The notes beneath the pieces are model-generated. The model was given only the letters and a program-made list of their open reading frames with translations. It was not told where the DNA came from and did no database searches. A stretch of 64,000 bases of DNA from Cyclobacterium roseum (lineage in GTDB: Bacteria > Bacteroidota > Bacteroidia > Cytophagales > Cyclobacteriaceae). The stretch lies in the NCBI RefSeq assembly GCF_010119225.1, contig NZ_WNKF01000007.1, positions 1 to 64,000 of the forward strand, written 5' to 3'. Below, piece after piece: positions 16,279 through 25,249 of the stretch. Numbering within the stretch: position 1 is the first letter of the stretch; each line of letters begins with the position of its first letter. The position numbers were made by a program, and so were the translations under genes.

Positions 16279-17226
16279 GTGTTCCGTATCTCCATAATAG
16301 TTCCATGTTACAATCATGCACTGTTCCTCCGGCAGAGAATGGATTCAATTCTGAACCAAACTTTTAATAATTTTGAAATAATCTTGTTGGATGATTTTTC
16401 TACTGATGGAAGCTGGGAAATTTTAAAGGAATTTGAATATCACCCTAAAGTAAGTCATTGTATTCGGAATAAATCCAATTCTGGAAGTCCCTTTAGGCAA
16501 TGGAAAAAAGGAATTGATTTAGCTCAAAATGAATGGATTTGGATAGCGGAGAGTGATGATTTCTCCGACTTAAATTTTTTAAAAAATATCCTAAAATTTA
16601 TAAAAGATAAGGATGTGGGTTTTCTTTATTGTCAGTCAAATGATGTTGATTTTAATGGGAGAATAATCGAAAATAGAATTCATTGGACTGATGATTTTAA
16701 ACCAAATATTTGGACTGATAATTGGGTAATTCCTGGTAAGTATTTCATTGAAAAATATTTATGTTACAAAAATGTCATACCTAATGCAAGTGCTTGTCTT
16801 TTTAGAAAATCTTTAGTAAAAAAGCAATTTTGGGACGTCATATTAAATTTCTCTTTTTGCGGTGATTGGTATTTGTGGATTCTTATTCTTAAGGATGTGA
16901 ATATTGGCTTTTTAAGCTTAAGCAATAATTACTTTAGAAATCATTCATCAGTTTCAAGAAATCATAATGATTTATCAAAAAAAAGAAAGAGAATTTATGA
17001 AGAATATTTAATTTTAATATTTATTAAAAGTAATTTTCAATTAAATAATTCAACATTTTTATCATTGCAAAAGAAGTGGTTTTCTTTATTTAGTTTTTTA
17101 GATATATTTTCTAAAAATGAATTATTCAACTTAAACATTTATAAAAATAGATTTTTGTTGATTTTGAATTTCACGAAATTTAAGATAGGTAGGCTTGTTG
17201 GAAAATTCTCTCAAAATCGAAGTTAA
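16279..17226 (+). CDS. Glycosyltransferase, GT2
   Basis: The N-terminal GT-A domain carries ISIIVPCYNHA at 4-14, LLDDFSTDGS at 36-45 and ESDD at 91-94. The C-terminal 100 residues are Lys/Asn/Phe-rich and poorly conserved, with the lowest GC of the locus. I start it at the GTG 16279, 37 bases after the previous stop. The SGSPFRQWKKGIDLA segment (68-82) is typical of GT2 enzymes of surface-glycan loci, but no donor can be named. Confidence 0.85.
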   Translation: MFRISIIVPCYNHALFLRQRMDSILNQTFNNFEIILLDDFSTDGSWEILKEFEYHPKVSHCIRNKSNSGSPFRQWKKGIDLAQNEWIWIAESDDFSDLNFLKNILKFIKDKDVGFLYCQSNDVDFNGRIIENRIHWTDDFKPNIWTDNWVIPGKYFIEKYLCYKNVIPNASACLFRKSLVKKQFWDVILNFSFCGDWYLWILILKDVNIGFLSLSNNYFRNHSSVSRNHNDLSKKRKRIYEEYLILIFIKSNFQLNNSTFLSLQKKWFSLFSFLDIFSKNELFNLNIYKNRFLLILNFTKFKIGRLVGKFSQNRS

Positions 17227-17247
17227 TTTATAAATTTTCATAATTTT

Positions 17248-18360
17248 TTGAAAAAATTAAATATTTGCTTTTCTTCACCTTCTAAGGAGGCATATTCAGA
17301 AACATTCGTGCGAAATCTGCGGAATAGTATTGATGGGAATATTCATTTTTGTTATGGGGGATTTATACCATTTCATTCTGAAGACTCGGAATTGCAAAAC
17401 CATTACAATGCCCCCTTGATATTTAAAGGGTTAGAAAAATTAGGCTATTTAAAGTGGTCCTTGGCCGAAAGAAATCTTATAAAATACTTAAAGAGGAAAA
17501 ATATTGATTTAATTCTTGCTAATTATGGTCAGTCGGGAGCGGAAATGACTAAAGTGGCAAAAGAATTAGGAATACCAATGATAGTACATTTTCATGGTTA
17601 TGATGCCAGTGTCAACGAAGTTATTCAAAAATACAAGGTCAAATATGTTTCCATGTTTGAATATGCAAGTGCCATCATAGTTGTTTCTGAAGAAATGAAA
17701 ATTAATATTATTGGATTGGGGTGCATTCCTGATAAAATTCACTTGATCAGATATTCACCTGTGGAAAGATTTTTTGAAATTTCACCTGACTATAATTCAA
17801 ATCAAGTCCTGGCAATAGGACGATTTGTGGAAAAAAAAGCTCCATACCTTTCCTTACTCGCTATGAAGGAAGTAGAAAAGATAAGACCGGATATTAAAAT
17901 TAAATTTATTGGTGACGGGCCCTTATTGAATATTTGTAAAGATATTGCTGAAGGCTTGAATCTAAAATGTGTTGATTTTGCGGGTGTTTTAAGCCCTAAT
18001 GAAATTGCTTTTGAAATGGGAATATCCTTTTGCTTTATCCAGCATAGTAAAACAGCATCAAATGGAAATAGAGAAGGAACTCCAGTTGCTATTCTAGAAG
18101 CGATGGCTTCAGGTATCCCTATTGTAAGTACATTCCATGCAGGTATTCCAGATATAATTCAAAATGGAATCAATGGTTATTTAGTTAAAGAAGGAGATAT
18201 TGAAGGAATGGCAAAAGCCATAATCAAATTATATGATGATAGGGACCTAGCAAAGAGAATGGGTGAAGAAAACAAGAAATTTATTTTCAAATACCATTCT
18301 CAGGTACTTTACAAGGAAACTTGGAATAAATTGATAAATAAAATAATAATCAAAAACTGA
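17248..18360 (+). CDS. Glycosyltransferase, GT4
   Basis: A retaining GT-B enzyme of 370 residues. HFHGYDAS near 114-121 lies in the acceptor domain; LAIGRFVEKKAPYLSLLA at 188-205 starts the donor domain; Glu276 and Glu284 form the E-x7-E motif (EGTPVAILE). The early SETFVRNL segment (17-24) is common in GT4 enzymes of exopolysaccharide loci. The TTG at 17248 is the start because no ATG lies upstream in frame. AT-rich. Confidence 0.88.
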   Translation: MKKLNICFSSPSKEAYSETFVRNLRNSIDGNIHFCYGGFIPFHSEDSELQNHYNAPLIFKGLEKLGYLKWSLAERNLIKYLKRKNIDLILANYGQSGAEMTKVAKELGIPMIVHFHGYDASVNEVIQKYKVKYVSMFEYASAIIVVSEEMKINIIGLGCIPDKIHLIRYSPVERFFEISPDYNSNQVLAIGRFVEKKAPYLSLLAMKEVEKIRPDIKIKFIGDGPLLNICKDIAEGLNLKCVDFAGVLSPNEIAFEMGISFCFIQHSKTASNGNREGTPVAILEAMASGIPIVSTFHAGIPDIIQNGINGYLVKEGDIEGMAKAIIKLYDDRDLAKRMGEENKKFIFKYHSQVLYKETWNKLINKIIIKN

Positions 18361-18388
18361 AATGCCAATCTTTCACCACAATTTTTGA

Positions 18389-19258
18389 ATGAAACAAGTT
18401 TCAGTAATTATTCCTGTATTTAACAACCAAAAAACCCTTGAAAGAGCTATATTTTCGGTGCTTAATGACCCATTGGTATCAGAGGTTATAATAGTTGATG
18501 ACGGTTCAACAGATGGATCTTATACCTTATCTCAAGAACTTGCTGAAAAATTTCCAGCAGTGTGTTTACTCGCACATCGAAACCGAGAAAACAAGGGAGC
18601 GGCAGCATCACGTAATCTAGCCTTGACAAAAGCTAAATCTAACTGGATTCAATTTTTGGATGCTGACGATGAGCTGATTAATGGAAAGCTTGAAGGACAG
18701 ATCAACTTGGTGTCTTCTGAGATAGCATTTGTAGTCGGTAACAGTGTTCATGTCTTCCCCGACGGGAGAGGACATAACAGGACATCTGATAAATATATTT
18801 GGAAAGGATTAATTCGAAGTAAATTGGGGGACACTTGTTCCAATCTTTGGAATAAGAAATACCTTTTGATGGTTGGTGGTTGGAATGAAAATCTAAGCAG
18901 CAGCCAAGAGTATGAATTGATGTTCAGGTTAGTAACTAGGCAACCTAATATAGTTTATGATAGGCGATATCTTACTTTAATCCATAAAACTGAAAATTCC
19001 ATCAGCACAGATCCAAATAAAAAAATGCAAAGGATTAGTAATTGGCTTGATTTGAGGAATAGAATAAGAAGACACTTAATTGAAAATGGCCAATTCCATC
19101 TATACAATAAATGTTATTGGTCTGGAGCAGTTGGGATTTTTTGCGATCAAAATCAAATGGATTTCCCAATTACTGTAAATAAAGTGATGTACAAAATGTA
19201 CAAAATTGAAATCTCAATAAAGAAGAATATTTATAATCTATTTAAGTTGAATGAATGA
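18389..19258 (+). CDS. Glycosyltransferase, GT2
   Basis: A classical GT-A enzyme: VSVIIPVFNNQ at 4-14, VDDGSTDGS at 36-44, AAASRNLAL at 71-79 and FLDADDE at 89-95. DTCSNLWNKKYLLMVGGWNENLSSSQEYELMFR in the second half is the usual acceptor-side region, with the SQEYEL acidic motif as possible base. Its stop overlaps the next start by four bases (ATGA). Confidence 0.88.
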   Translation: MKQVSVIIPVFNNQKTLERAIFSVLNDPLVSEVIIVDDGSTDGSYTLSQELAEKFPAVCLLAHRNRENKGAAASRNLALTKAKSNWIQFLDADDELINGKLEGQINLVSSEIAFVVGNSVHVFPDGRGHNRTSDKYIWKGLIRSKLGDTCSNLWNKKYLLMVGGWNENLSSSQEYELMFRLVTRQPNIVYDRRYLTLIHKTENSISTDPNKKMQRISNWLDLRNRIRRHLIENGQFHLYNKCYWSGAVGIFCDQNQMDFPITVNKVMYKMYKIEISIKKNIYNLFKLNE

Positions 19259-19971
19259 TTAGAAATTATTTGAAAGATAGCCTTCTCCATATTCAATATT
19301 GGTTTTTTAAGGAATGTGTAAGGGTAATCAACCGGAAAGAATCTCTAAGAAGGACGCTGAAATACTATCTGCCTTACATGAAAACTAACATGGATTATTC
19401 TAAATCTCCCTTGATTTTGGGAATACCTTGGATAACCTTTGAGGCAATTGATTACCTAAAGGAATTAATCAAGCCCGAAATGAAAGTCTTTGAATTTGGA
19501 AGTGGTGGCTCTACAAAATTTTTTGTAACTAGGGTAAAAGAAATTCACAGCGTTGAACATGATGAACTTTGGTATAACCTTGTTGAAAAAGAAATAGGAG
19601 GTTTTCAAAATCTCAATTTGAGCTTGATAAAAGGAGAAGATAAACCAATCACCACAGCAGGTATTATCTCAGATGAAGACAATGATTTATTAGATTACTG
19701 GAAATATTCTAACTCCATTTCTGATTTTGAAGATCAATATTTTGATTTAATCCTGATAGATGGGAAGGCAAGGAATGCTTGCATAAAAAATTCAATCCCA
19801 AAATTAAAGAATGGAGGTTATTTAGTAGTTGACAATTCTCATAGAAAATCCTATTCTTATACCATATCATCGATTAGTAACTGGCAACTTTTCAGAAGTT
19901 TTGGTCCATCAGTGAATTCCAAACGATTCACACAAACCTCATTTTTTCAAAAGGCTGAGCATGGAATATAA
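19255..19971 (+). CDS. Class I SAM-dependent methyltransferase-like protein
   Basis: Residues 78-87 hold the SAM-binding loop VFEFGSGGST; IHSVEHDELWY follows as the acidic strand 2 region and FDLILIDGKARNAC near 164-177 supplies the post-strand motif. No metal- or substrate-specific family can be named. It overlaps both neighbours (4 and 11 bases) and is therefore probably translated together with the rhamnosyltransferase-like protein downstream. Confidence 0.75.
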   Translation: MIRNYLKDSLLHIQYWFFKECVRVINRKESLRRTLKYYLPYMKTNMDYSKSPLILGIPWITFEAIDYLKELIKPEMKVFEFGSGGSTKFFVTRVKEIHSVEHDELWYNLVEKEIGGFQNLNLSLIKGEDKPITTAGIISDEDNDLLDYWKYSNSISDFEDQYFDLILIDGKARNACIKNSIPKLKNGGYLVVDNSHRKSYSYTISSISNWQLFRSFGPSVNSKRFTQTSFFQKAEHGI

Positions 19972-20782
19972 ACATCTATTAATTTCACGACTCAATGTCT
20001 TCTACAAAACGAAAATGGCAGGTAGAGGATTTGACCCTGATACATGGTTATTGGAAAGAGTGGGGATTTTTAAAAAGTTCTGTTTTCCGTCAATCCTCAA
20101 CCAATCTAATAAAGATTTCTCTTGGTTTTTTTATATCGATTCTGAAACTCCTTTAAAAGTCAGAAATGATTTGGAAAAAACTTTTGAACCATATCCTTTT
20201 ATTAAGTTGATATCCCATCACTACGAGAGTTTTAATATTACCAAATACCTTCAATGTGATATTCAACAATATTTGGGATCAGACTTTAAATACCTGATAT
20301 CCAGTAGGGTAGATACAGATGATATGCTTCATAAGCACTTTATAAAGAATGTTCAAATACGATTTAATGATCAGAAATATGAAGCCATTAATTTTAATAA
20401 AGGATTGGTCTACCATATTCCTACAGGTGTTTCTTCAATAATGGTGCATCGATATAACGCTTTTTTATCTCTTATTGAAAAAAGAACTGGGGATGGTTTT
20501 AAAACTGTATTTTACAAACAACATACTGAATATAGAACTGACTCCTACAAGGTCGATATAAAAATTAAACAATCCATGTGGTGTGTATCTATTCATGGAA
20601 TGAATGACAGCACAGGTTTTTATGGAAGGGTGATTAAGTTTAATAAGCCTGATTTTAAGCGGAATTTTGGCTTTCGATATCAAAAATTTCCATCTTTTGT
20701 AGAGGTTTTAAAATTTACAATTAGGTCTTATTCAAGAACATTAAAAAAAGTAGGAAATAAATTTTTAATGTATTTTAATTAA
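19961..20782 (+). CDS. Putative rhamnosyltransferase (PF11316-like)
   Basis: The protein resembles the putative rhamnosyltransferase family: LISRLNVFYKT near the N-terminus, FSWFFYIDSETP at 53-64 and the metal-binding SRVDTDDMLHKHF at 115-127. These blocks in this order define the family, whose sugar specificity has little experimental backing. No dTDP-rhamnose genes are in the window. The gene begins inside the 3' end of the methyltransferase-like gene. Confidence 0.75.
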   Translation: MEYKHLLISRLNVFYKTKMAGRGFDPDTWLLERVGIFKKFCFPSILNQSNKDFSWFFYIDSETPLKVRNDLEKTFEPYPFIKLISHHYESFNITKYLQCDIQQYLGSDFKYLISSRVDTDDMLHKHFIKNVQIRFNDQKYEAINFNKGLVYHIPTGVSSIMVHRYNAFLSLIEKRTGDGFKTVFYKQHTEYRTDSYKVDIKIKQSMWCVSIHGMNDSTGFYGRVIKFNKPDFKRNFGFRYQKFPSFVEVLKFTIRSYSRTLKKVGNKFLMYFN

Positions 20783-20822
20783 ATATGTCACGAAGTATAA
20801 ATTCCCAATTATTTTATTTTAA

Positions 20823-21590
20823 ATGAAATTGAAACATAAAATAAATATTTTTTTATACAATCGAATATTGGATGCATTGAATTTTAATTCGTCTGTTGCA
20901 AAAGTTATAATAGGAAATAAATTTATCCGGAGAGACATTGTTTTCGATTTTGACAGAACCTTCGATTCGAATTTCCCTAAAAACAAGGAGTTTAAATTTA
21001 TTCAAATAGGCGGGAATGACGGAGTAAGTTTTGATACCCTTTATTCTAAAGTAACAACAAGGAATTCAACCGGATTGATTTTGGAGCCGTCACCGAGATA
21101 CTTTGAGAAACTAAAGTCAAACTATAAGCACTTCAAACCAATTCAATTGCTTCCCTACGCCGTCTTCGAGAAAGCCGGAACTTTGGAGCTATTTGAATTA
21201 AATGATATCGGGTTGAAGAACCATCCAGCATGGGCGGCGGGCATTGGGTCAGTGGATATCAACCATCTGACCAATTTAAATGTAAAATTAGATGAGATTG
21301 ATAGGGTTGAGGTTGAAGGAATAAGATTCGATGATTTGTTAGCATCCCATCCGGAATTTTTGAGTGTAGATTATTTGCAATTAGGTACGGAAGGTTATGA
21401 TTACCAGATTCTCAAAACCATAGATTTTCAAAAATTCAGTGCGAAAATGATAAAATTTGAATTTAAAAATCTATCCACAGATCAACAGAATGGCGCAATT
21501 TCTATTTTCAAGGATGATTATTTTTTATTCAGAGATGATTTGGATTTGGTATGTTTAAGTAAGAATTTAAAAATTAAATGTCGGATTTAA
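20823..21590 (+). CDS. FkbM-family methyltransferase-like protein 3, altered acidic motif
   Basis: The SAM loop FIQIGGNDGVSF at 59-70 and ILEPSPRYFEKLKSNY after it place it in the FkbM group. The second signature, normally (I/L)DxEG, reads LQLGTEGYDYQIL here, so the Asp that usually precedes the EG pair is Gly. The change may affect catalysis or reflect another acceptor. The gene ends 13 bases inside the next one. Confidence 0.75.
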   Translation: MKLKHKINIFLYNRILDALNFNSSVAKVIIGNKFIRRDIVFDFDRTFDSNFPKNKEFKFIQIGGNDGVSFDTLYSKVTTRNSTGLILEPSPRYFEKLKSNYKHFKPIQLLPYAVFEKAGTLELFELNDIGLKNHPAWAAGIGSVDINHLTNLNVKLDEIDRVEVEGIRFDDLLASHPEFLSVDYLQLGTEGYDYQILKTIDFQKFSAKMIKFEFKNLSTDQQNGAISIFKDDYFLFRDDLDLVCLSKNLKIKCRI

Positions 21591-22780
21591 AGATCCTTAT
21601 TATCCCTTCCTGGTACCCGACTCCTAATCAACCTTTGAAAGGATCATTTTTTCAGGAACAAGCACAATTTCTTCAGGGTAAAGAAGGGCTTAATTTGCAA
21701 GTACTTTTTGGGGAAAAGAAATCGTATCCTTTGCTCCGTTGGATTTGGGTTTTTATTCAATCTTGGTTGAAACCCGCTTGGCCGATTTCTACAGACAAAG
21801 TCCAACAAGGTCCAACAGCTTATGGGTTTGATTTTCCCGCAAACAGAAGAATTCCAGATAAACTGCAGATCAAATTGGAACAGCGGCTTTTTAAAAAAGC
21901 CTACCGTAGTCTAATTGGCTCAGGTTGGGAACCGGACTTGATTCATGCGCAAAGTGGTATGGATGCAGGCATTTACGCCCACCATATTAGTCAAAAGGCG
22001 AAAGTTCCGTTTGTGATATTGGAGCATCAGGTTTTTGTTTTTCACTACTATTCTAAAATGCGTTCTACCTTGATTATGGATGCATTTCAATCGGCTCAAA
22101 AAACTGCCGCGGTGAGTTGGGATGAGCGCCGGCAAGTGATGATGCATCAGCCTCAATGCAACCCTAAGGTGATCTGGAATTTGGTCGATGAAGATCAATA
22201 TGTGATTGATTTAACTAAAAGAAGCAAGGAATTCACGGTCATTACACTTCTTAATTCACTTCCGACCAAAGGTTCAGAAGATTTTATGAAGGCCATGGCA
22301 ATTGTGCTTCAATCTGATCCGGAGATCCGCTTTATCATGATTGGAAAAGGCGCGAATAGAAAATCACCTAACCCTCAGGAAAATCTGTTTGTTAGAAAAA
22401 GCAAAGAACTGAAAATTTTTGAAAATGGGGAATTTATTCCTTTTGTACCGAGAGATCAAATTTCTGATGTCTTTAACCAAGCCCATTTGTTTGTTTCACC
22501 TAGTATTCAAGAACCTCATGGAATTGCTGTAAGGGAAGCAATGATGTGTGGTTTGCCAATAGTCAGTTCCGCCAATGGGGGAGTAGAAGACAGTGTTAAT
22601 TCCGAAACAGGATTGGTGGTTCCTGTAAAACGACCTAAAGAAATGGCTGCTGCCATTATCAATGTGAAAAAGAATTATTCAAATTATCACCCAGAACTGA
22701 TTAGGGAATTGGCCATCAGTCAATGTGGTAAAAAGGCTTTTTTAAAATCTATGTTGGAATTCTACCAATTCGAAAATTAG
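21578..22780 (+). CDS. Glycosyltransferase, GT4
   Basis: A 400-residue GT-B enzyme. IIPSWYPTPNQPLKGSFF near the N-terminus is common in GT4 proteins of capsule loci; HAQSGMDAGIYAH at about 125-137 belongs to the acceptor domain; EPHGIAVRE near 309-317 is the E-x7-E motif, followed by AMMCGLPIVSSANGG. GC content rises slightly compared with the preceding genes. It overlaps the preceding FkbM-like gene. Confidence 0.88.
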   Translation: MSDLKILIIPSWYPTPNQPLKGSFFQEQAQFLQGKEGLNLQVLFGEKKSYPLLRWIWVFIQSWLKPAWPISTDKVQQGPTAYGFDFPANRRIPDKLQIKLEQRLFKKAYRSLIGSGWEPDLIHAQSGMDAGIYAHHISQKAKVPFVILEHQVFVFHYYSKMRSTLIMDAFQSAQKTAAVSWDERRQVMMHQPQCNPKVIWNLVDEDQYVIDLTKRSKEFTVITLLNSLPTKGSEDFMKAMAIVLQSDPEIRFIMIGKGANRKSPNPQENLFVRKSKELKIFENGEFIPFVPRDQISDVFNQAHLFVSPSIQEPHGIAVREAMMCGLPIVSSANGGVEDSVNSETGLVVPVKRPKEMAAAIINVKKNYSNYHPELIRELAISQCGKKAFLKSMLEFYQFEN

Positions 22781-22784
22781 CAAG

Positions 22785-23702
22785 GTGAAAGAAAAGCCTA
22801 AGTTAAGTGTCTGTATGATTGCCTATAATGTTGAAAAATACATTGGTGAGGCGATTGAGGGGGTGTTGAATCAAACGGCTGATTTTGAAATTGAATTGGT
22901 GATTTCCAATGATAACTCCCAAGACAAAACAGAGAAAGTTGTAGAAAAATGTATCCAGGAACATGTGAATGGTCATTGGATAAGATATAAGAGACAGGAA
23001 AAGAATTTAGGCTCTACACTGAACTACCTTTGGGTGTTGGAACATTGTCAGGGAGATTATATTGCAATCTGTGATGGAGATGATTATTGGACTGATTCAC
23101 TTAAACTTCAAAAGCAGATCAATTTTTTGGAAAACACCAAGGAATTTATTGGCTCATTTCATAACCGGCATAAATGTGATGAAAAAGGAAATAGTCTTTC
23201 TACATCAATTCAGGAAAAGGAAAAAAGAAATTGGGATTTTGATGGATTAGTTTCGATTATGCCCGAAATTCCTTCAGCTTCCGTGGTATTTCGGAAGCCT
23301 TCAAACTTTGCCTTACCAAAGGAATTTAAGAAAGTGGTTATCAACGGGGATACCTTTCTATGGGTCTATGTTTTACAATTTGGGAATTTTTATTATGATG
23401 CGAGGATAGGTCCTTCAGTTTATAGGATTCACGCGCGCGGTCTATGGTCAACACAAAGTAGCTTTAAGAAATCAGAATTATCCTATAGCACCTATCTATT
23501 GTTGGATTCAGCTTTTCCGAATAGAAAAAGTGTCAAACTACAGCTTTTTCAAATCCGCTTTCATCTTTTCTATTATGCCCTAAAGGGAAAAAAATGGGGC
23601 AAATCATTAGGCTATTACTTTTCTAATTTAATGGGTTTGGTTACCTATCCTTCAGGGATAAAGGTCTTTCTTGAATTTCATAAATCACTCCTTTTCAAAT
23701 AA
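22785..23702 (+). CDS. Glycosyltransferase, GT2
   Basis: GT-A fold with LSVCMIAYNVEKYI at 7-20, SNDNSQDKT at 41-49 and CDGDDYW at 96-102. This CDGDDYWT form and the ASVVFRKPSNF segment later are typical of GT2 enzymes from Bacteroidota glycan loci. The GTG at 22785, five bases after the preceding stop, is the start. No transmembrane anchor is predicted except a weak hydrophobic patch near the C-terminus. Confidence 0.87.
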   Translation: MKEKPKLSVCMIAYNVEKYIGEAIEGVLNQTADFEIELVISNDNSQDKTEKVVEKCIQEHVNGHWIRYKRQEKNLGSTLNYLWVLEHCQGDYIAICDGDDYWTDSLKLQKQINFLENTKEFIGSFHNRHKCDEKGNSLSTSIQEKEKRNWDFDGLVSIMPEIPSASVVFRKPSNFALPKEFKKVVINGDTFLWVYVLQFGNFYYDARIGPSVYRIHARGLWSTQSSFKKSELSYSTYLLLDSAFPNRKSVKLQLFQIRFHLFYYALKGKKWGKSLGYYFSNLMGLVTYPSGIKVFLEFHKSLLFK

Positions 23703-23710
23703 CAAATAGA

Positions 23711-24586
23711 GTGACTATTTCAATTGTAATTCCATATTACAACGATTTTGAGAGATTAATCCGTTTATTAGAGTCTTTGGAGGACCAATTATTAGACAAG
23801 AAAAATTGGGAAGCAGTTGTGGTTAACAATGACCCTGAAATACCATTGGTTTTGCCAAATGATTTTTCGCTAGGCTACCCGCTGCAATTACATGAAGAGA
23901 AAAGACCTGGTTCCTATGCGGCAAGGAATAAGGGTATTGCTGAAGCCAGAGGAAAAATTATTGCATTTACAGATTCTGATTGCCTACCCGACAAGGACTG
24001 GTTAAAAAATGCCTGGGAAATATTCGCCCAAGATTTAAAAAAAGAAATGGGTATTTTGACTGGGCCAATTCCTTTGTTTTTTAAAGACCCAAAGTGTTTG
24101 ACTGATGCTGAGGTTTATGAAAAATATACGGGATTCACAACGGAAGCCTATGCCAAAGAAGGAAATGCCATCACAGCCAATTGGTTTTCTTATAAATCGG
24201 TTTTGGAGGAATTTGGATGTTTTAATGAAAAACTGAAATCTAACGGGGATTCCGAACTGTCCGGTAAAATTAGTCAAAAATATGAAATCGTTTACCGCGA
24301 AAACATCCTGGTCTGGCATCCTGCAAGGTACTACACTGAGGAATTGGTCAATAAATATCAAAGACTCTTAGGAGGTGCCTATACCAGAAGGTTTAAAGGA
24401 AAGAAAGCAGCATTCCGTAGGTTCTTTCTAGATTTCGTTGTGAGGCGTTACCGATTTGCCATAAAAAAATTATTTACTATCTCACCGAAAGAATCAATGG
24501 CCATCCTAAGGGTATGTCATTCCGTAAACAAAGGAGCTGTCCAAGAATATTTTAATTTGGTCAACGGAGGAGAGACGAAAAGGTAA
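23711..24586 (+). CDS. Glycosyltransferase, GT2
   Basis: ISIVIPYYNDFERL at 3-16, PGSYAARNKGIAEA at 66-79 and TDSDC at 87-91 mark a GT-A enzyme of the type that often transfers to a lipid-linked oligosaccharide. WHPARYY near 198-204 and a basic C-terminal helix follow. The GTG at 23711 is the start and the stop is three bases before the next gene. Confidence 0.87.
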   Translation: MTISIVIPYYNDFERLIRLLESLEDQLLDKKNWEAVVVNNDPEIPLVLPNDFSLGYPLQLHEEKRPGSYAARNKGIAEARGKIIAFTDSDCLPDKDWLKNAWEIFAQDLKKEMGILTGPIPLFFKDPKCLTDAEVYEKYTGFTTEAYAKEGNAITANWFSYKSVLEEFGCFNEKLKSNGDSELSGKISQKYEIVYRENILVWHPARYYTEELVNKYQRLLGGAYTRRFKGKKAAFRRFFLDFVVRRYRFAIKKLFTISPKESMAILRVCHSVNKGAVQEYFNLVNGGETKR

Positions 24587-24589
24587 AAT

Positions 24590-25249
24590 ATGAGATTGCT
24601 ACAAGCCCTAAAAACAAATTTTTATAATTATTATACGCGGAAACACAGCCTGATCCCTAAACCCAAATTTGAAGAGATGCCTGTTCCCGAAATAGGATAC
24701 AAATACTTGGAAAACGGGAAATTGCTATCCTCTAGAGAACAGCTATTAGCACTTCTTCCTCAAAACGGAGTAGTAGCTGAATTGGGAGTTAATCAAGGGG
24801 ATTTCAGTAGGATGATTTTAGATGTCAATCTTCCTGATACATTACATCTTGTAGATGTTTGGCAAAGCGAGCGATATCCCAAAAAGCTTTTTTATGAAGT
24901 AAGCCAGAAATTCCAAACAGAAATTAAAAAAGGAAAAGTAGTGATCAATAAGGGTTTATCCACTGATGTAGTGGATCAATTTCCAGATCGGTATTTCGAT
25001 TGGATTTATATTGATACGGTCCATACCTACAAGACAACCAAGCTAGAACTTGAGCAGTATAAAAATAAAATAAAAGAGGGAGGAATCATTGCCGGGCACG
25101 ATTTTATTGTGGGGGAAATCGAAGTACCTTGGAAGTATGGAGTGATAGAAGCAGTGTATGAATTTTGTGTAGAGCATGATTGGGAAATACTTTACCTAAC
25201 TATGGAAAGGAGCATTTCTCCTAGTTTTGCCATTAGACAAATTTCATGA
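24590..25249 (+). CDS. Class I SAM-dependent methyltransferase (Methyltransf_24-like)
   Basis: AELGVNQGDFSRMI at 63-76 is the SAM loop and LHLVDVWQS at 85-93 the acidic strand; WIYIDTVHTYKTT near 135-147 and GGIIAGHDF near 164-172 match the Methyltransf_24 group common in glycan loci. It probably O-methylates a sugar. The stop overlaps the next GT2 start by four bases (ATGA). Confidence 0.83.
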   Translation: MRLLQALKTNFYNYYTRKHSLIPKPKFEEMPVPEIGYKYLENGKLLSSREQLLALLPQNGVVAELGVNQGDFSRMILDVNLPDTLHLVDVWQSERYPKKLFYEVSQKFQTEIKKGKVVINKGLSTDVVDQFPDRYFDWIYIDTVHTYKTTKLELEQYKNKIKEGGIIAGHDFIVGEIEVPWKYGVIEAVYEFCVEHDWEILYLTMERSISPSFAIRQIS

